Positions 41,605 to 53,910 of a stretch of 64,000 nt of DNA are shown here, piece by piece. The notes beneath the pieces were generated by a model that worked only from the letters and a program-made list of their open reading frames with translations, made no database searches and was not told where the DNA came from. The position numbers were made by a program, and so were the translations under genes. Origin of the DNA: Rutstroemia sp. NJR-2017a BVV2 (Eukaryota; Ascomycota; Leotiomycetes; Helotiales; Rutstroemiaceae); NCBI GenBank assembly GCA_002946415.1, contig NJPS01000002.1, forward strand, positions 310,001 to 374,000. The letters run 5' to 3'. Numbering within the stretch: the stretch's first letter is position 1; the number at the start of each line of letters is the position of its first letter.

Positions 41605-44600
41605 TTACAAAACAAACACCAATCCCATCATCACTGCACCTGCAATCAATCCGCATCTACTCTTAACGGTGCTTGCACTGCCCTCAAACACACTGGCACT
41701 TGGACTTGGAGCACGTGTACTGGTAGAAACCGGCGCAACCTTCGCGATGTACGAAGATGGCTTTGCGATTCCAGATACAGTACCAGTAGCCAACAATGTC
41801 CCATTACCTGCTCCATATGGCGCGACGATACTCGTGGATACGGGGACCGGAAGAACAGTGATTGTTGATGGTGCGATAACTTGAGAAATTGTGGTTAATT
41901 GGGAAATGGTTAATGTCGATGGTCCAGCTGCCGAGGATGGGCTTGGGATAGCACCCCCAGCTGCCGAGGAGGCATATGCTTGTAGGTTAGAGCTTGCGCC
42001 AACAACTCCAGCAACTGAGGAGGCAGACGCTGGAGGAACAGAGGTTGCGCCAACAACTCCAGCCACCGAGGAGGTAGATGCTTGAGGAACAGAGCTTGCG
42101 CCAACAACTCCAGCAACTGAGGAGGCAGACGCTTGCGTGATAGAGCTTGCGCCAACAACTCCAGTCACGGAAGATGCAAACAATGGAATCGAGGTTGAAG
42201 CAACAATTCCACCGACTGAAGATGGATATAGCTCGGAGCTTCCAGCAGTTGCTGAGGCTCCCAACGACGTAGCCAGGTAAACTGTGCTGGTAATAGGATA
42301 CACAGTAGTATATGACGACAAAGTCGTAGTTGCCAACTGGGTCGACTTCGCTGGGCAGTTTGTAACCTCTGGAGCACACGAAGTGATCGTGTAAATTGAA
42401 GTTTGATAGACCGTAGAAGTACCATAAGAAGTGAAAACCGTGGTCGATTCAGGAACGGTACCTGAAACTGATGGCGTGGTCGATCCAGGAACGATACTTG
42501 AAGATGGAGTGGCGACAATACCTCCATTGCTGCTTGTCTCGGTAACTGGGCAAATGGTAGTGTAAGACGAGATTGTTTCGGTGGTCACAGATCCAATTTT
42601 TCCAGGGCAGTCAGTTATTGTTGCAGCGCATGAAGTTACCGTGTACACTGAGGTGACATAGGCGGTTGAGGTGGTATATTGCGTGATGCTTGGGCTAGAA
42701 GTTCCAGTCTCAATACCGCTGCTACCTTGCGTGACCGAGGTTGTATCGCTAACTCCACTGCTTGATGATGTCGAATAGCTCACTCCACTGCTTGATGGTG
42801 AAACAGTGACCCCTTCTGCGGATGATGTGGAGCTAGCAGGAGTCGTGTAAGATTGGCTGTAAGTTCCATTTCCATATGGGGCAGTAACGCTTGAGGGAAT
42901 AGACGAAGAGGTAACGGGATAGCCTGAGACGCTTGTTGGTGCCAAGGATGAAGATGGCTTGGTGTGATGACACTTTTTGCCAGTTCCCGAATAGCCGGTT
43001 CCAGTAAGCCTGGTGTGAGATTTGGTGGTACGAGATTTGGTTGAGTGACGAGTGCTGTATGCAATTGACGTAGTGTTGGCTGAATATACAGTCGTGGTGT
43101 ATCCAGAAGATTGCGCAGAAGAAAGTGGTTGGGAGGAGCTGGAACTTTCGGTCGTCAAAGGGGAAGAAGAAATGAATGTGGAACTGCTGGCCGCGCTAGT
43201 AGTTGAGTTGGAATAACCTGGTACCGAATAGCCTCCAGATGTAGTTGAGGCCGAATATATTTCAGAGCTTGAGCTAATTTCTGAAGTGCTTGGGGCCGCA
43301 GACGAAACTGTCGACTCAATGCTGGTTGACAAAGTTGGGCTGCTTTCTGGAACACTGGAAGCTGAGGTGGATGTCGTATAGAAAGAAATAACCTCTGAGC
43401 TGCTGACTGTGCTGCTTACAATTTCGGACGAAGTGGTTGTCTCTGGAGAGGTTGAACTGATAACTGTGCTGCTTGGAATCTCCGACGAGGTAGACGACTC
43501 AGTGCTGGTCTCCGAAGAACTTGAGCTGCTAACCGTGCTGCTTGGAATTTCGGACGAAGTGATGGTCTCTGAAGAGCTTGAGCTGCTAATTGTCGTGCTT
43601 GGGGCTGCAGATGAGATTGTGGGTGACTCAGTAATGATCTCCGACGAGCTTGAGCTGCTGATTGTGCTGCTTGGAATTTCTGACGAAGTAGCTGACTCAA
43701 TAGTAGTCTCTGCAGAGCTTGAGCTAACTGTGCTGCTCGGAGCTGCAGATGAGATTGTGGATGGCTCAATAGTGGTCTCTGCAGAGCTTGAGCTAACTGT
43801 GCTGCTCGGAGCTGCAGATGAGATTGTGGATGACTCAATAGTGGTCTCTGCAGAGCTTGAGCTAACTGTGCTGCTTGGAGCTGCAGACGAGATTGTGGAT
43901 GACTCAATAGTGGTCTCTGCAGAGCTTGAGCTAACTGTGCTGCTCGGAGCTGCAGATGAGATTGTGGATGACTCAATAGTAGTCTCTGCAGAGCTTGAGC
44001 TAACTGTGCTGCTCGGAGCTGCAGATGAGATTGTGGATGACTCAATAGTAGTCTCTGCAGAGCTTGAGCTAACTGTGCTGCTCGGAGCTGCAGATGAGAT
44101 TGTGGATGACTCAATAGTAGTCTCTGCAGAGCTTGAGCTAACTGTGCTGCTCGGAGCTGCAGATGAGATTGTGGATGACTCAATGCTGGTCTCTGAAGAG
44201 CTTGAGCTAACTGTGCTGCTTGGAGCTGCAGACGAGATTGTGGATGACTCAATAGTGGTCTCTGCAGAGCTTGAGCTAACTGTGCTGCTCGGAGCTGCAG
44301 ATGAGATTGTGGATGACTCAATGCTGGTCTCTGAAGAGCTTGAGCTGCTAGCTGTGCTGCTTGGGAGTTCCGACGAAGTAGTTGACTCAATAGTAGTCTC
44401 CGAAGAACTGGAGCTGCTAACTGTCGTGCTTGGGGCCGCAGATGAGCTGCTCTCCGAAGTGCTAGACACCAAGGTCGAAGTCGGTACGATATCCGAAGAG
44501 GTCGTCGCAACAACAGAAGACGTCTGAGAGCTATAACTGGCAACAGTCGTGCTAGAAACCACAGAGGACGAAGATGAAGTAGGTGCGACACCTCCCAAAC

Positions 44601-45897
44601 ATGACTTGATATATTCGTAGTAAGTTTTTCCCTCAAGCTCAATATCCATGTTCTGCTCGGCGTATGTAGCTTCCCAGATCATCACACCTCCGAATTGGGG
44701 CTTGTCTTGGTAAGCAGCGATTAAGCTCTTGGCTTCGAATGGACTGATATAGTCGGCTGCAGATCCGGCCAATTGAGAACCGAGAAGACCGATGTAGAGA
44801 GAGGCACCGGCACTAGCACCGCTGTTTACAGTCGAGAGCCTATTGACCAGTCAGTACTTGTTATTGTACATAGCAATTAATCACATCAGGCCGCGATTTC
44901 CTGCTTCTCTTGAAATAGGACGATGGTCAGCACATACCATTGGTCATAAGTGAACATGGAGTAATCCTCTCCCGTCAAAGCATAGTTGTCTGCCCATTGT
45001 CGAGCGGTACATTGACGGAAGTCATTGTTGTAAAATTGAATCCATAGGAGATCGAACTTGGCGGCGTTGATCATTTCTCCCATGTTTACTTCAGGAAGGG
45101 GACATTGTGGGGCTCCAGAGATGAGGTACTTCTTCGATGGGTTTTCGGTAAAGCGTTGACGAAGTCTGTTGATCATAGCGATGTATCCCTCAGAAGAATC
45201 TAGTTGACGTTAGGAGTAATCCGAACTAAGAATGCCAAATACGTACCGGCAGAAGCGTGTTCGATATCAAAATCGAAACCATCAATATCAATGTGAATGC
45301 TTGAATCTGTACCGAAATAGCCACCGTCAAATGGTCGGATTCCACCATTATCAAGCCAAGATTGCTTGAAAGGTCCATAGCTTCCCCACAGGAAATCGGC
45401 AAAGTATTCTCCATCAGCAGCACCAGTAAGTTGATAATCCGCAGACGCTCCACCAAGAGAAATCAGGATCTTCTTGCCGAGAGATTGACAGTATGGGATA
45501 CCCTCTTGAATACCAGGACATTGTTTGTACAGCTGATCCTTGCTGGTATCGATATCACCCAATGGGTAGCCTGGTCCTGGTGTGTAGAGTGGTTGCGCAT
45601 AGCAAGCATTGCCGAAGTCCACCTTTGGATAACCATCACCCTGAGCTGGAAACTTGGTCATGAAAGCCAACGGAATGACATCTACGGTTGATTGTTCACA
45701 GTAATATGAAAGATTAGTTTGAGATGGTCCAGAACCCTAAAATCACAGTCAACATCACTTCTCAACAATCTGACCGTGAAGCATACCCAGTATAGGACGA
45801 CATTTGCGTTCGAGGATGCATCGTAAAGTGCAAGAGATGGTTGGACGAGGAAAGAAGCAGTAACTGCCGCAGCAATGAAAGATTTTGATGAATACAT
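41605..45897 (-). CDS. GPI-anchored class III chitinase (GH18) with Ser/Thr-rich repeats
   Basis: Four exons, 45897-45787, 45736-45247, 45199-44938 and 44839-41605 (introns 50, 47 and 98 nt); 1365 residues. Signal peptide about 1-23. The GH18 barrel (about 25-325) has KKILISLGGASADY and the catalytic IDIDGFDFDIEH (DxxDxDxE, acid E196), then WIQFYNND and FGGVMIWEATYAEQN at the end of the barrel. The remaining 1000 residues are Ser/Thr-rich: nine near-identical 23-residue units plus decayed ones, two copies of a TSxYTxTSCAxxxTxCP module, and 17-residue SSVAGVVGA repeats. The C-terminal hydrophobic tail (GLIAGAVMMGLVFVL) after a small-residue stretch is a GPI-anchor signal. The plan fits cell-wall chitinases that remodel chitin at the surface; the long stalk would be heavily O-mannosylated and lift the enzyme off the membrane. 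Confidence 0.93.
41996..42199 (-). repeat. 51-bp tandem repeat (x4) in the chitinase stalk
   Basis: Four 51-bp units beginning (plus strand) GCGCCAACAACTCCAG, at 41996, 42047, 42098 and 42149, encode 17-residue ASSVAGVVGA-type units. Confidence 0.9.
43700..44345 (-). repeat. 69-bp minisatellite (x9) in the chitinase stalk
   Basis: Nine near-identical 69-bp units (23 codons, SAETTIESSTISSAAPSSTV type), with more diverged copies on both sides. The unit marker GAGATTGTGGATG recurs every 69 bp. High identity between units shows recent expansion or homogenisation. Confidence 0.95.
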
Positions 45898-48392
45898 TAT
45901 GACAAATTAATTAGGTATATGAGCGAAAAAAGAGAGTAAAAATGGCAGAGCCAAGTAAAGATTGTGATCGAGACTGCTTGGTTGTCAACGACAGGACGCA
46001 AACGAATGTTTGCACGGCAGGAGGTCACCGTTGGAAAGGACGGAAGATGTCTGGAAGGGAGAGGGAAGAAAGAGGTAAAAAAGTAGAATAAAATACAAGC
46101 CGGCTCAGGAGAACATATAATTCCCCAACACCCGAGAAGTCGAGAACCGGGCAGACCATTAGGGCTCAGGGATACCTTCTGTGCCTGACTAACTTGAGGT
46201 TGCATTGGGGCGGCGCAACAATGATAGTCAGGAACAACAACATGCATGCATGAGGGGTGATGAACGACAGACCATGATTCGCCAAAAAAGTACGAATTGG
46301 ACACTAGCATAAGGCAATGATGACGGACATGGGCAAGTAATTTCCTGGAGAGGGAAATATGAAGCACCGCATGTATTGAAGCAGGGAGCAGACCAATTAC
46401 ACCATGTCCTCCATCCGAGCTGATAGAAGCGAGGGTAACTTATCCGGGTGCTTGCGCCGTAAACGGTTTGCTTGATGCTCCCCCAGTGGCCCGAGTCCAA
46501 CTTTCGGCCCCAGGTGGTCCCCATTTCCAGGCTGCAGTGTGGGTACACAGAGGGAGTCACTTGTCCTTGGATATTGAGTGAGTGTAAGATCGGGCAGATA
46601 TTGCGCCGCAACGTCCATGAAGTTTTGGGAGGTCATTTTACTATGGTGGAAACGTCGTCTTAGCATCGTCTTTCCTCCACCATGGACTTCCGCTTGGGAA
46701 AGAAATTTCACTTGAAATTGTATGCTTCAATGTCATCATCCGTTGGACCTACACCCAGTACTGTCAGGAACAAGGTGCAGGTAATGCCCGAGCCGCCACT
46801 CTTCCCGTGTGCATTGCCCATTTCGGCTCTGCGTTAATTCATCCTAAGATACTAAACCAGAGGCTAACTGAAGCCATTGTTTGGACTGACACAACTGACA
46901 GGATGCAATCTCTTTTGTTGGTAGCTTTTGGTGGCCGTTGGTTGGAGAGCAAGTAAAACGGTAAAACGGAAGACCGAGGATCCTAGCGAGGGAAGTGAAT
47001 AATGGCAAAGAGACACGGCATTGCAACGAATGAAGGTATCGTTGCATCGGGACAAACAGCCGCCAGCGCCATCTTCGTGAAGTAGAAAGTAGCTTAGGGT
47101 AGGAATTTGGGTGGACTTGGTTTGCTTACAAGAGAAATTTTCATGTGCTGTGCCTTACGGCAGGAACCGTATTGGGCTAGTGCGGAAATGTGACCAATTG
47201 AAGTCGTTGCCGTGGCAAGGTTACGGGGTAATATGAAAAGGCCGAGATAAAATGTCAGCCCACTGTGCACCACCCACCAGTTACGGAGAATGTCTATCTC
47301 ATTTAGGGAGGTCGTCAAGTCCCTTCCGAAATCAGTATCCAGCGCGGGCGGGACCTCGAGGACCAGGCAGCTGGTGTTTAAGTGACGGTTCTGCTGGCCG
47401 GTTAAATGCTAAATGCCTCGGCAGGATGAGAAAGCGAGTGGATGAAGTCAGGGGCAGCGCAGGCAGGCAGCGCAGGTCAAGAGGAAATCGGAAAGGCAAG
47501 CCGGAAGCCGGCATCTTCAAAGGAGAACGTCGGCTTGTGTTGTATGTACTTAATACCTTAATACTTCATGCTCTAAGATCGACGTCCCTTCCACGCTCTG
47601 CACAGAGGTCGATGTTGAATCAAGCTTAAGTCCCTGAAAATTTGACTCATTAAGCAATGATGTTCTTGAGATCCCACCACTGAACCATCTTACCCTCGAT
47701 AACAATCCAATTAGTGTCCGAGCCATCCCATCCCTTTCCATACCAATCCCAGCACACCTTAACGTACATTTAGCAGAATTTTCGACGCCAAGAATGGCGA
47801 AGACATTACTCGCATAGTAGCTATCTAGATACTAGAGACACCGATTCCTGTGTCAGAGTGCAGGGAGTAATCATGTTCTTTCAGGCTACTTGTCGAAGCG
47901 ATGGGAAGTTAGGGGACCAGATGGTGATCTGCACCAAGGGAGTGTACACCCACCCACTTTCCAGTTCGAAGATGTGTAAGAAGGCACGCAGGCAAGCACA
48001 GCGACAAAGGTCAAGCTCCGCCATAATCTCAACGTTTCCATACTATCCATTCTTGAACTGCTCCAAGACAGCTCACCAAGATGCAGCGAAATATAAGGTA
48101 CAACATAACCTACGTATAAGATTGCCCAACTTGGCCAAGGACTCTCCCTGCTCGAGCCTATAGATCGACTCGTCTCTTATTACTACCAAGTAGCGAGCAG
48201 GACGGGGTACGGAGGAAAAAGTATGCCATTCTCATCCTAGATGGACATCAAGCAGCCAGGCATCAAAGTCAAACATCAATGACGGAGGGAGAAAGCACAA
48301 TCATTGACCAAGCTTAGTCACGAACTCAAGCTTCTGAATTACCATTAACGTAATTTTCAGTCTTTCCTTATTCCACAGCCCATTTCAATCGC
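45898..48392. other. Long intergenic stretch with one relic coding piece
   Basis: Chitinase promoter at the left. ORFs up to 156 codons on either strand show no domain. A short plausible exon near 47650-47758 is listed separately. Otherwise nothing is supported. Confidence 0.5.
47650..47758 (-). pseudogene. Possible C-terminal relic of a lost gene
   Basis: The minus strand encodes CWDWYGKGWDGSDTNWIVIE followed by GKMVQWWDLKNIIA and TAA. The Trp-rich, charged pattern and in-frame stop look like the final exon of a small NTF2/SnoaL-like cyclase-fold protein, but no matching upstream exons were found within 500 bp. It could be a gene remnant or a gene whose 5' exons I failed to join. Confidence 0.3.
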
Positions 48393-49556
48393 TCAACTTC
48401 CACGATTCATCGACAGAATCAAAGCTATCAACTCCGGACTTGAGTCCTGAGACATGGCAGCTCCCTCCACTGATTGACGCAATTCCAAATCTGCCCGCAT
48501 GGCTCTCCTCAGCATCGATGCGATATATTCCTTAGTTGGTCCTGAGATATCCGTAGTGCTGATTGCTTCTAAAAACTCGAGGAAGAAGATAGTCAATGTC
48601 ATATGCATCAGCAAATCCTCCTTATCCACCATCTCCATAGCTGCAAAGTAAAGCAGACCTGGCTCGCCACCAGGTGATATGTAACGTCGGTCAACGTCTG
48701 GTGATGATGAGTGACAGAGCATGCGAGCATCTAACGCCCCTAGTCGTGGAAGAAGTCGCAGCAAACGAGCTTGGGCGAGAGATTTTTGCTTCTCATCCAA
48801 TCGATCCTCATCAGGTGCAGTGCTCTTCGAGCTGCATAATGAGAAAAACATCTCGTAAACATCTCGATCCTGAAACAGCCGCCTCCAGAGTAGGCCTTGG
48901 CCGGGGGGCTTCTGATCATCAATCTCCATATCTCTGACCCCTCTCGTGATAGATGCTCTGTGATCACAATCCGTATCTAGAAGCGCACCCAATGCTTGCG
49001 TAGCCTTCTCCCCCACACCAACATCAGGATTACTGAGCCATGTCCTAACCAGATTCTCAATCAAAACTTTCATATTCGAGAGTAATGCAACATGGCCGGG
49101 ACTTTTGGAAGCTTTTTCAATGATTGTGATGGCGAGGATGTTCGCAGCAGAAACGGGCGATCGAAGAGCAAGTACCAGCGCATCTTCGGAGGCTAACGAG
49201 AGAGCTTGTGAGAAGGAGATCGGCTGTAGTAGCTTCACGGAGAGACTGGCGAGAGGGGTAGGGTCTTGTTGCGTGGTGAGAAGAATTTGGGTGATATTAG
49301 GAAGCAGGCGTGGGATCAAGGGCGAGATGTTATAATCTGTATGCCGTTAGTCGAGTCTCTGCAAGATGCGCCAGATCAAGAACATATTATAATCCTTCAG
49401 TATAAGTAAAGCTCTACTGAGAAACATACCGGTAAGCTGGAGTTCCACCGCGTCAAAAAGCTGCTTGTCCAAAGGAACATCCGGAGATGCGACCAACTCT
49501 TGGAGATGAGCTTCGAGCTCTTCCAACCTGAAGATGGGGGTATCATCTGAATCCAT
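48393..49556 (-). CDS. HSM3: HSM3-like protein (proteasome base chaperone / mismatch repair family)
   Basis: Two exons, 49556-49430 and 49336-48393 (intron 93 nt); 356 residues. It starts MDSDDTPIFRLEELEAHLQE and continues as an all-helical, HEAT-like protein (IPRLLPNITQILLTTQQDP, LASLSVKLLQPISFSQALSL, VGVGEKATQALGALL, GQGLLWRRLFQDRDVYEMFF). I recall this as the fungal family annotated with the HSM3 N-terminal domain, related to yeast Hsm3 and PSMD5/S5b, which chaperone assembly of the 19S proteasome base (Rpt1/Rpt2) and were first linked to mismatch repair. It is shorter than yeast Hsm3, but all fungal forms of this type are. No catalytic residues are expected. It is divergent from RPC31. 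Confidence 0.72.
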
Positions 49557-50233
49557 TGTGTAAACAACTCCAAACTTTGCCGGAAAATAATTCGCAGATT
49601 CGTAGACTTAAACTAAAGCTTCTTCTTCACAGGATGGCCAGAAATGCAGCGAGAAGAGAATGAGGTCCAGTAGCTATATGCGGCGCGATGTTCGACCTGC
49701 GAATCTCGGTGGAAGCTAAGTAGCTCTTCTTAGAACATAATCAAATGAAGAAGCCAGCAAGACAAACAAACCGGCAGCTAGATTCTGGAAGTGTCAAGAC
49801 ATGAAGAAATGAAAGCTTTGGAATCGCAACCAGGAGCTGAGTAGCGATTGTGCCACCTGAACCCCGCTACAGTATTTCGTAACCTTATGCCCGCCTAAAG
49901 TTGCTCACTTAGGCATAATTGCTGCTAGGGTAAGGCGGTATCTTCCCCGCTGCCCCAAAATTTAAAAATTGTCGTTTCGACCAATGGACAAATAAAATAA
50001 TTCGAGTTCCTGTCAAAGTCGCACACAATTGCGCTCGATCCCGCGGGGAGACGTTTACACTACCACTCAGACAGAGACTAATATCTCAAGCCGTTCAAGC
50101 GCACAGTAGAGTCAGAATCCTCAGTGGTCGAATCCACCAATTGAACTCAGATTGGAGTCACCATTCTAGCTGATGCGCCTCAATCCAGCAGCTGAATTCG
50201 AGAGAAGGGCGCAATTATAAATTAGGACTAAAC
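49557..50233. other. Divergent intergenic region HSM3 / RPC31
   Basis: Shared promoter region of two divergent housekeeping genes. No ORF with coding character. About 49850-49950 there are two short GCCTAA/TTAGGC inverted words of unclear meaning. Confidence 0.55.
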
Positions 50234-51133
50234 ATGGCTTTTCGCGGCGGTAGAGGAGGTGGCAGAGGGGGTATGATCAAGGGCGCAACTTGGGAGCACG
50301 ATCCGACCATAAAACTCGACACCAAGCCATCTGAAGACTATCCCGTACGTTTCCTTGCATCGCTCTCTAGCTATCTACATCAATCGCAACCCCCAGCGCA
50401 TACCATTCGAAGGACCAAGCTAACACTCCCATCCTCAGCGACACCCCAATCTCAAGCGACCTTCTCCCCTCAGCCCGCACGAACGAACTCAAGTAAAATA
50501 CTACCGCACCCTCCGCGACAAGATCCACCGCGGACCACTCTACACGCATTCTACGCGGCGCGATCTAGACGATCCGCTGCGGACATTCGGGGAAGAACAA
50601 CTGAACGAGCAGTATGGACGAGAGAAAAAGGCAGATTTTGATCCGTTCCTAGGAGTCGAGACCTACAGCATGAAATACGAGAGGAAGAAAAGATCGATTC
50701 CTTTACTAAGCGGGCGGACTTATCGTGAGTTTTTCGATATGTACTATAATGGGCAAGCGGATAGAGCTAATGCGCAAAAACAGACAAAGACTTCTTCCCC
50801 CAGGAGCTGTGGCCGGTATTGGATGGAGAGAATGAAAATACAGCGGCGAAGAAAGCGGCGAAGAGGAACGCTGTGGTGGCTGTGATGAGCACACAAGATC
50901 CGTCGGAGAGGACGAAAGCTGTATTGGAGAGGATTGAGAGGGTAGCGGGGGCGGAAGGGGCGGAAGGAGAGGGTGAGGAGGCATTGGAGGATGAGGAGGA
51001 AGAAGAGGAGGATTATAATTATGAAGATGATGAGGATGAGATGGGCGGGGATTACGATGGAGAGCAGTACTTTGAGAATGGGGAGGAAGATGACGATGAT
51101 GGAGGGGACGGAGGTGGTGGAGATGATTACTAG
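50234..51133 (+). CDS. RPC31: RNA polymerase III subunit Rpc31 (RPC7)
   Basis: Three exons, 50234-50344, 50439-50724 and 50784-51133 (introns 94 and 59 nt); 248 residues. It begins with the glycine/arginine-rich MAFRGGRGGGRGGMIKGATW. Exon 2 has YYRTLRDKIHRGPLYT and DDPLRTFGEEQLNEQYGREK with DPFLGVETYSMKYERKKRSI, then HKDFFPQELWPVLDG, the conserved Rpc31 core that links the C82-C34-C31 initiation subcomplex to the Pol III stalk. The C-terminus is the typical acidic tail (EEEEEEDYNYEDDEDEMGGD). It acts in the nucleus in tRNA and 5S rRNA synthesis. Confidence 0.9.
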
Positions 51134-51687
51134 TACGAAATTACAAAGAATGAGTACCAGAATGAGGAGGCCAAGAAACGGCAATCAAGGAGTTGCAAGG
51201 AGTTCCGGCGTTTGGAATACCTATCTCGATGTATATGTTACACTTCCTCAACAAAATTTATATACAACAAACTGGACATTTCGAAACAGACACAGCTTCC
51301 GCTCTCATTCCCGCAAAGTGTCACAAAGCCCAAACACTCAAGTTTCACTCCATAGCTAAGCAAACATGAAATCAAATACCATTAATCCATTTCATTACTC
51401 GTATAACCCCTCATGCATACATGCATAGCAGTATCTACCATCGCACCGTCCGTTTCCTATCCACAACATCCCAAAAATCTACACAAAAGCCGTCCAAATG
51501 CATACACAGACACCAAAGAATAAAAACCAATCTGTAACCGCCCATCCATCCACCCAACCATTCATGCATCTTTTGTCTCCACTCCAATGCTGTGTATGTG
51601 CTTCATGCGATGTTCCGTTTGAAACGGGAAGATGCTTCCTTCCCGTGATATACAGATGCTTTTGTGCAACGGAGAGGCTGCAGGGAT
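51134..51687. other. Convergent intergenic region, no gene seen
   Basis: 3' flanks of RPC31 and of the D-lactate dehydrogenase gene; CA-rich sequence around 51400-51560 (several CATGCAT words). No gene. Confidence 0.6.
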
Positions 51688-53910
51688 TTATCTGGGGAGA
51701 TCCATGATTTTGCCTGGGTTCATGATCCAGTGTGGATCTAGGTTGATGGTTGTGTCAGTCGAAACCGCGAAAGGGGCATTGGGGTTGCGGGTGAGAAGGA
51801 GAGAGGGCTTAGAGAAAGTACTCACCTAAGGCCTGCTTGATAGATTTCATGACACCCAAGGTATCCAGTCCTACTTCCATGAGCAGCGACTCCTTCTTTC
51901 CAATACCTATTCCGTGTTCACCCTACGCAGGAAATCAGCACACTCTCCCTTCAGAATGACATCAACGCCACCTACCGTAACCGTCCCCTCCATCTGCAGC
52001 GCCCTCACAACCATATTCTTCACACACTTCTCGACCTTCTCCTTCTCCCCCGCAACCCTCGAGTTATACATAATACTCTCATGAAAGTTCCCATCCCCCA
52101 CATGCCCCAAAATACTAGCAAACAGCCCCAACTCATCCATCTCCTTCTTGCTCAACTCGATAATATCCGCCAACCTCGAAAACGGCACCGCCACATCCGT
52201 ACTCCAGACCTCGCTTCCCTCTTTCCTCAGCGCCAGCATACTCCACAGAGATTCCTTCCGCGCCGACCACAGCAATTTCTGCTCGCGTGCATCTTTTGCG
52301 AATTCGAAATCGCCTCCTTTGTGAGCTTTCGCGATAGCTGAGACTTGCGCGATGTTTTCCTTGACCGAACCCTTGGTGCCGGAGAATTTGAAAAAGAGAG
52401 TAGGTTTTTCTTTCCATGTTCTTGGGGCGGTCGATTTGGAGAGATTGACGACGCGCATTTGCACTTCGTCCATGATTTCCATGGCGGCGACTTGGATGCC
52501 GGCGCGCATGACGTCTGCGGCTGCGGAGGCGGCGGCGCGGATAGAGGGGAATGTGACGACGGCGACGGAGAATTCTTGAGGGACAACGGCGAGCTTGAGT
52601 GTGATTTCTGTGACGAGGCCGAGAGTTCCTTCAGAGCCAACGAAAAGACTGTTGAGGTTGTAGCCGGCGGAAGACTTGCGAGGTCGACGTTTAGTCTTGA
52701 TGATAGTCCCGTCGGACAAGACAACGGTAAGGTTGATAACCCAATCTTTCATCGAGCCGTAGCGTACACAGTTCGTTCCTGAACAATTCGTACCGACCAT
52801 TCCACCAATTTTAGCGCTTGGTCCTGGGTCGACGGGGAAGAACAAGCCAGATTGCCTTCTTGCGAGCTCTTCATTCAGATCCATCCACTAAGAGATTGTA
52901 ATTAGATCTAGTACACGCAGCATAGTCATGTCGCACCACAAATCGTGGCGCCATTGCCATTCGAGCTTAACCGAATGCCAATGAGCGGAATAGGGGTTTC
53001 GAAGGCGCTTACTGAGACTGATGGTTGTACAACAATGTCCATGTCTGCTTCATTGAACTTGATGATCTGGTCCATAAATGCAAAGTCCACACTGACGCCT
53101 CCATATGGACACGAGATGTTTCCTTCCAGACTTGAGCCTCCGGAGTACGGCACGATCGGCACGCGGTACTTGTGGCATATCGCAGCAATTCTGGATACAT
53201 CTGCGGTAGACTTAGGATAGGCGACAGCCACTGGTAGAGAATCGACATTCGTGGACGACCATTCCGAGCTACAGTCGTCTGTTAACCTTGCCTTTCAATA
53301 TCCTGGCGGGTGGGAAGATATGATATCTTCTACTCAGAGGCTTCCAAGATACTTTGCTCGCAACTAACAAGCAAATCCATGAAGTCTTTGGAAATCTGTA
53401 AGAATCTGACTTACTATCCATGAGCTAGCAAATCGTCAGCATCGGTTGAGATGGTATCTTCATCCGTTGCTTGCCGAATCTCCTGGATGGCCTGTGAGTG
53501 CGGTTAGAACTCGAACGTCATCACATCCATCTTCCAGATCATCAACGCGAACTCACAAGCTCCATATCCTTAACGCTAGCATATTTCGGCTCGACGAATT
53601 TCAAAGGATCTGAATAATCCCTATTCACCTGCCTATTCTTCTCCTTCAGCGTCGCGACTGCATAAGCTAAGCCGCCGCTTGCCGCAGTCAACAATAAAAC
53701 TCGTCCGGTACCCCATCCTGCCTGAGCTGGCTTCGGGCCGCGAGGGTCGTGGGGGAACTGTTCTGGTCGCTTCGCTGACGCAGACTCCGTACTCTGCCAC
53801 CTCGATCTTGTGGATGCTATGCTGTTGACGTGAATTTTTCCGAGTTGTCTGGGCTTACAAAAAGATGGCAATCTTGCGCCCGCAATCGGGGGATGTCTCG
53901 CCGAGAACAT
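51688..53910 (-). CDS. DLD1: Mitochondrial D-lactate dehydrogenase (cytochrome), FAD-linked
   Basis: Six exons, 53910-53557, 53491-53415, 53268-53013, 52887-51976, 51922-51826 and 51737-51688 (introns 65, 146, 125, 53 and 88 nt); 581 residues. The Arg/Ser-rich N-terminus is a mitochondrial presequence and is followed by a TM-like segment (GRVLLLTAASGGLAYAVATL). Then comes the PCMH-type FAD domain: HGYSEWSSTNVDSLPVAVAY, VPYSGGSSLEGNISCPYGGV, GMVGTNCSGTNCVRYGSMKD and LFVGSEGTLGLVTEITLKL. The C-terminal FAD-oxidase domain ends with ILGHVGDGNFH and TGEHGIGIGKK, and with the terminal DPHWIMNPGKI. All family motifs are intact. It oxidises D-lactate to pyruvate and passes electrons to cytochrome c in the inner membrane / intermembrane space, also clearing D-lactate from methylglyoxal detoxification. 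Confidence 0.93.
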
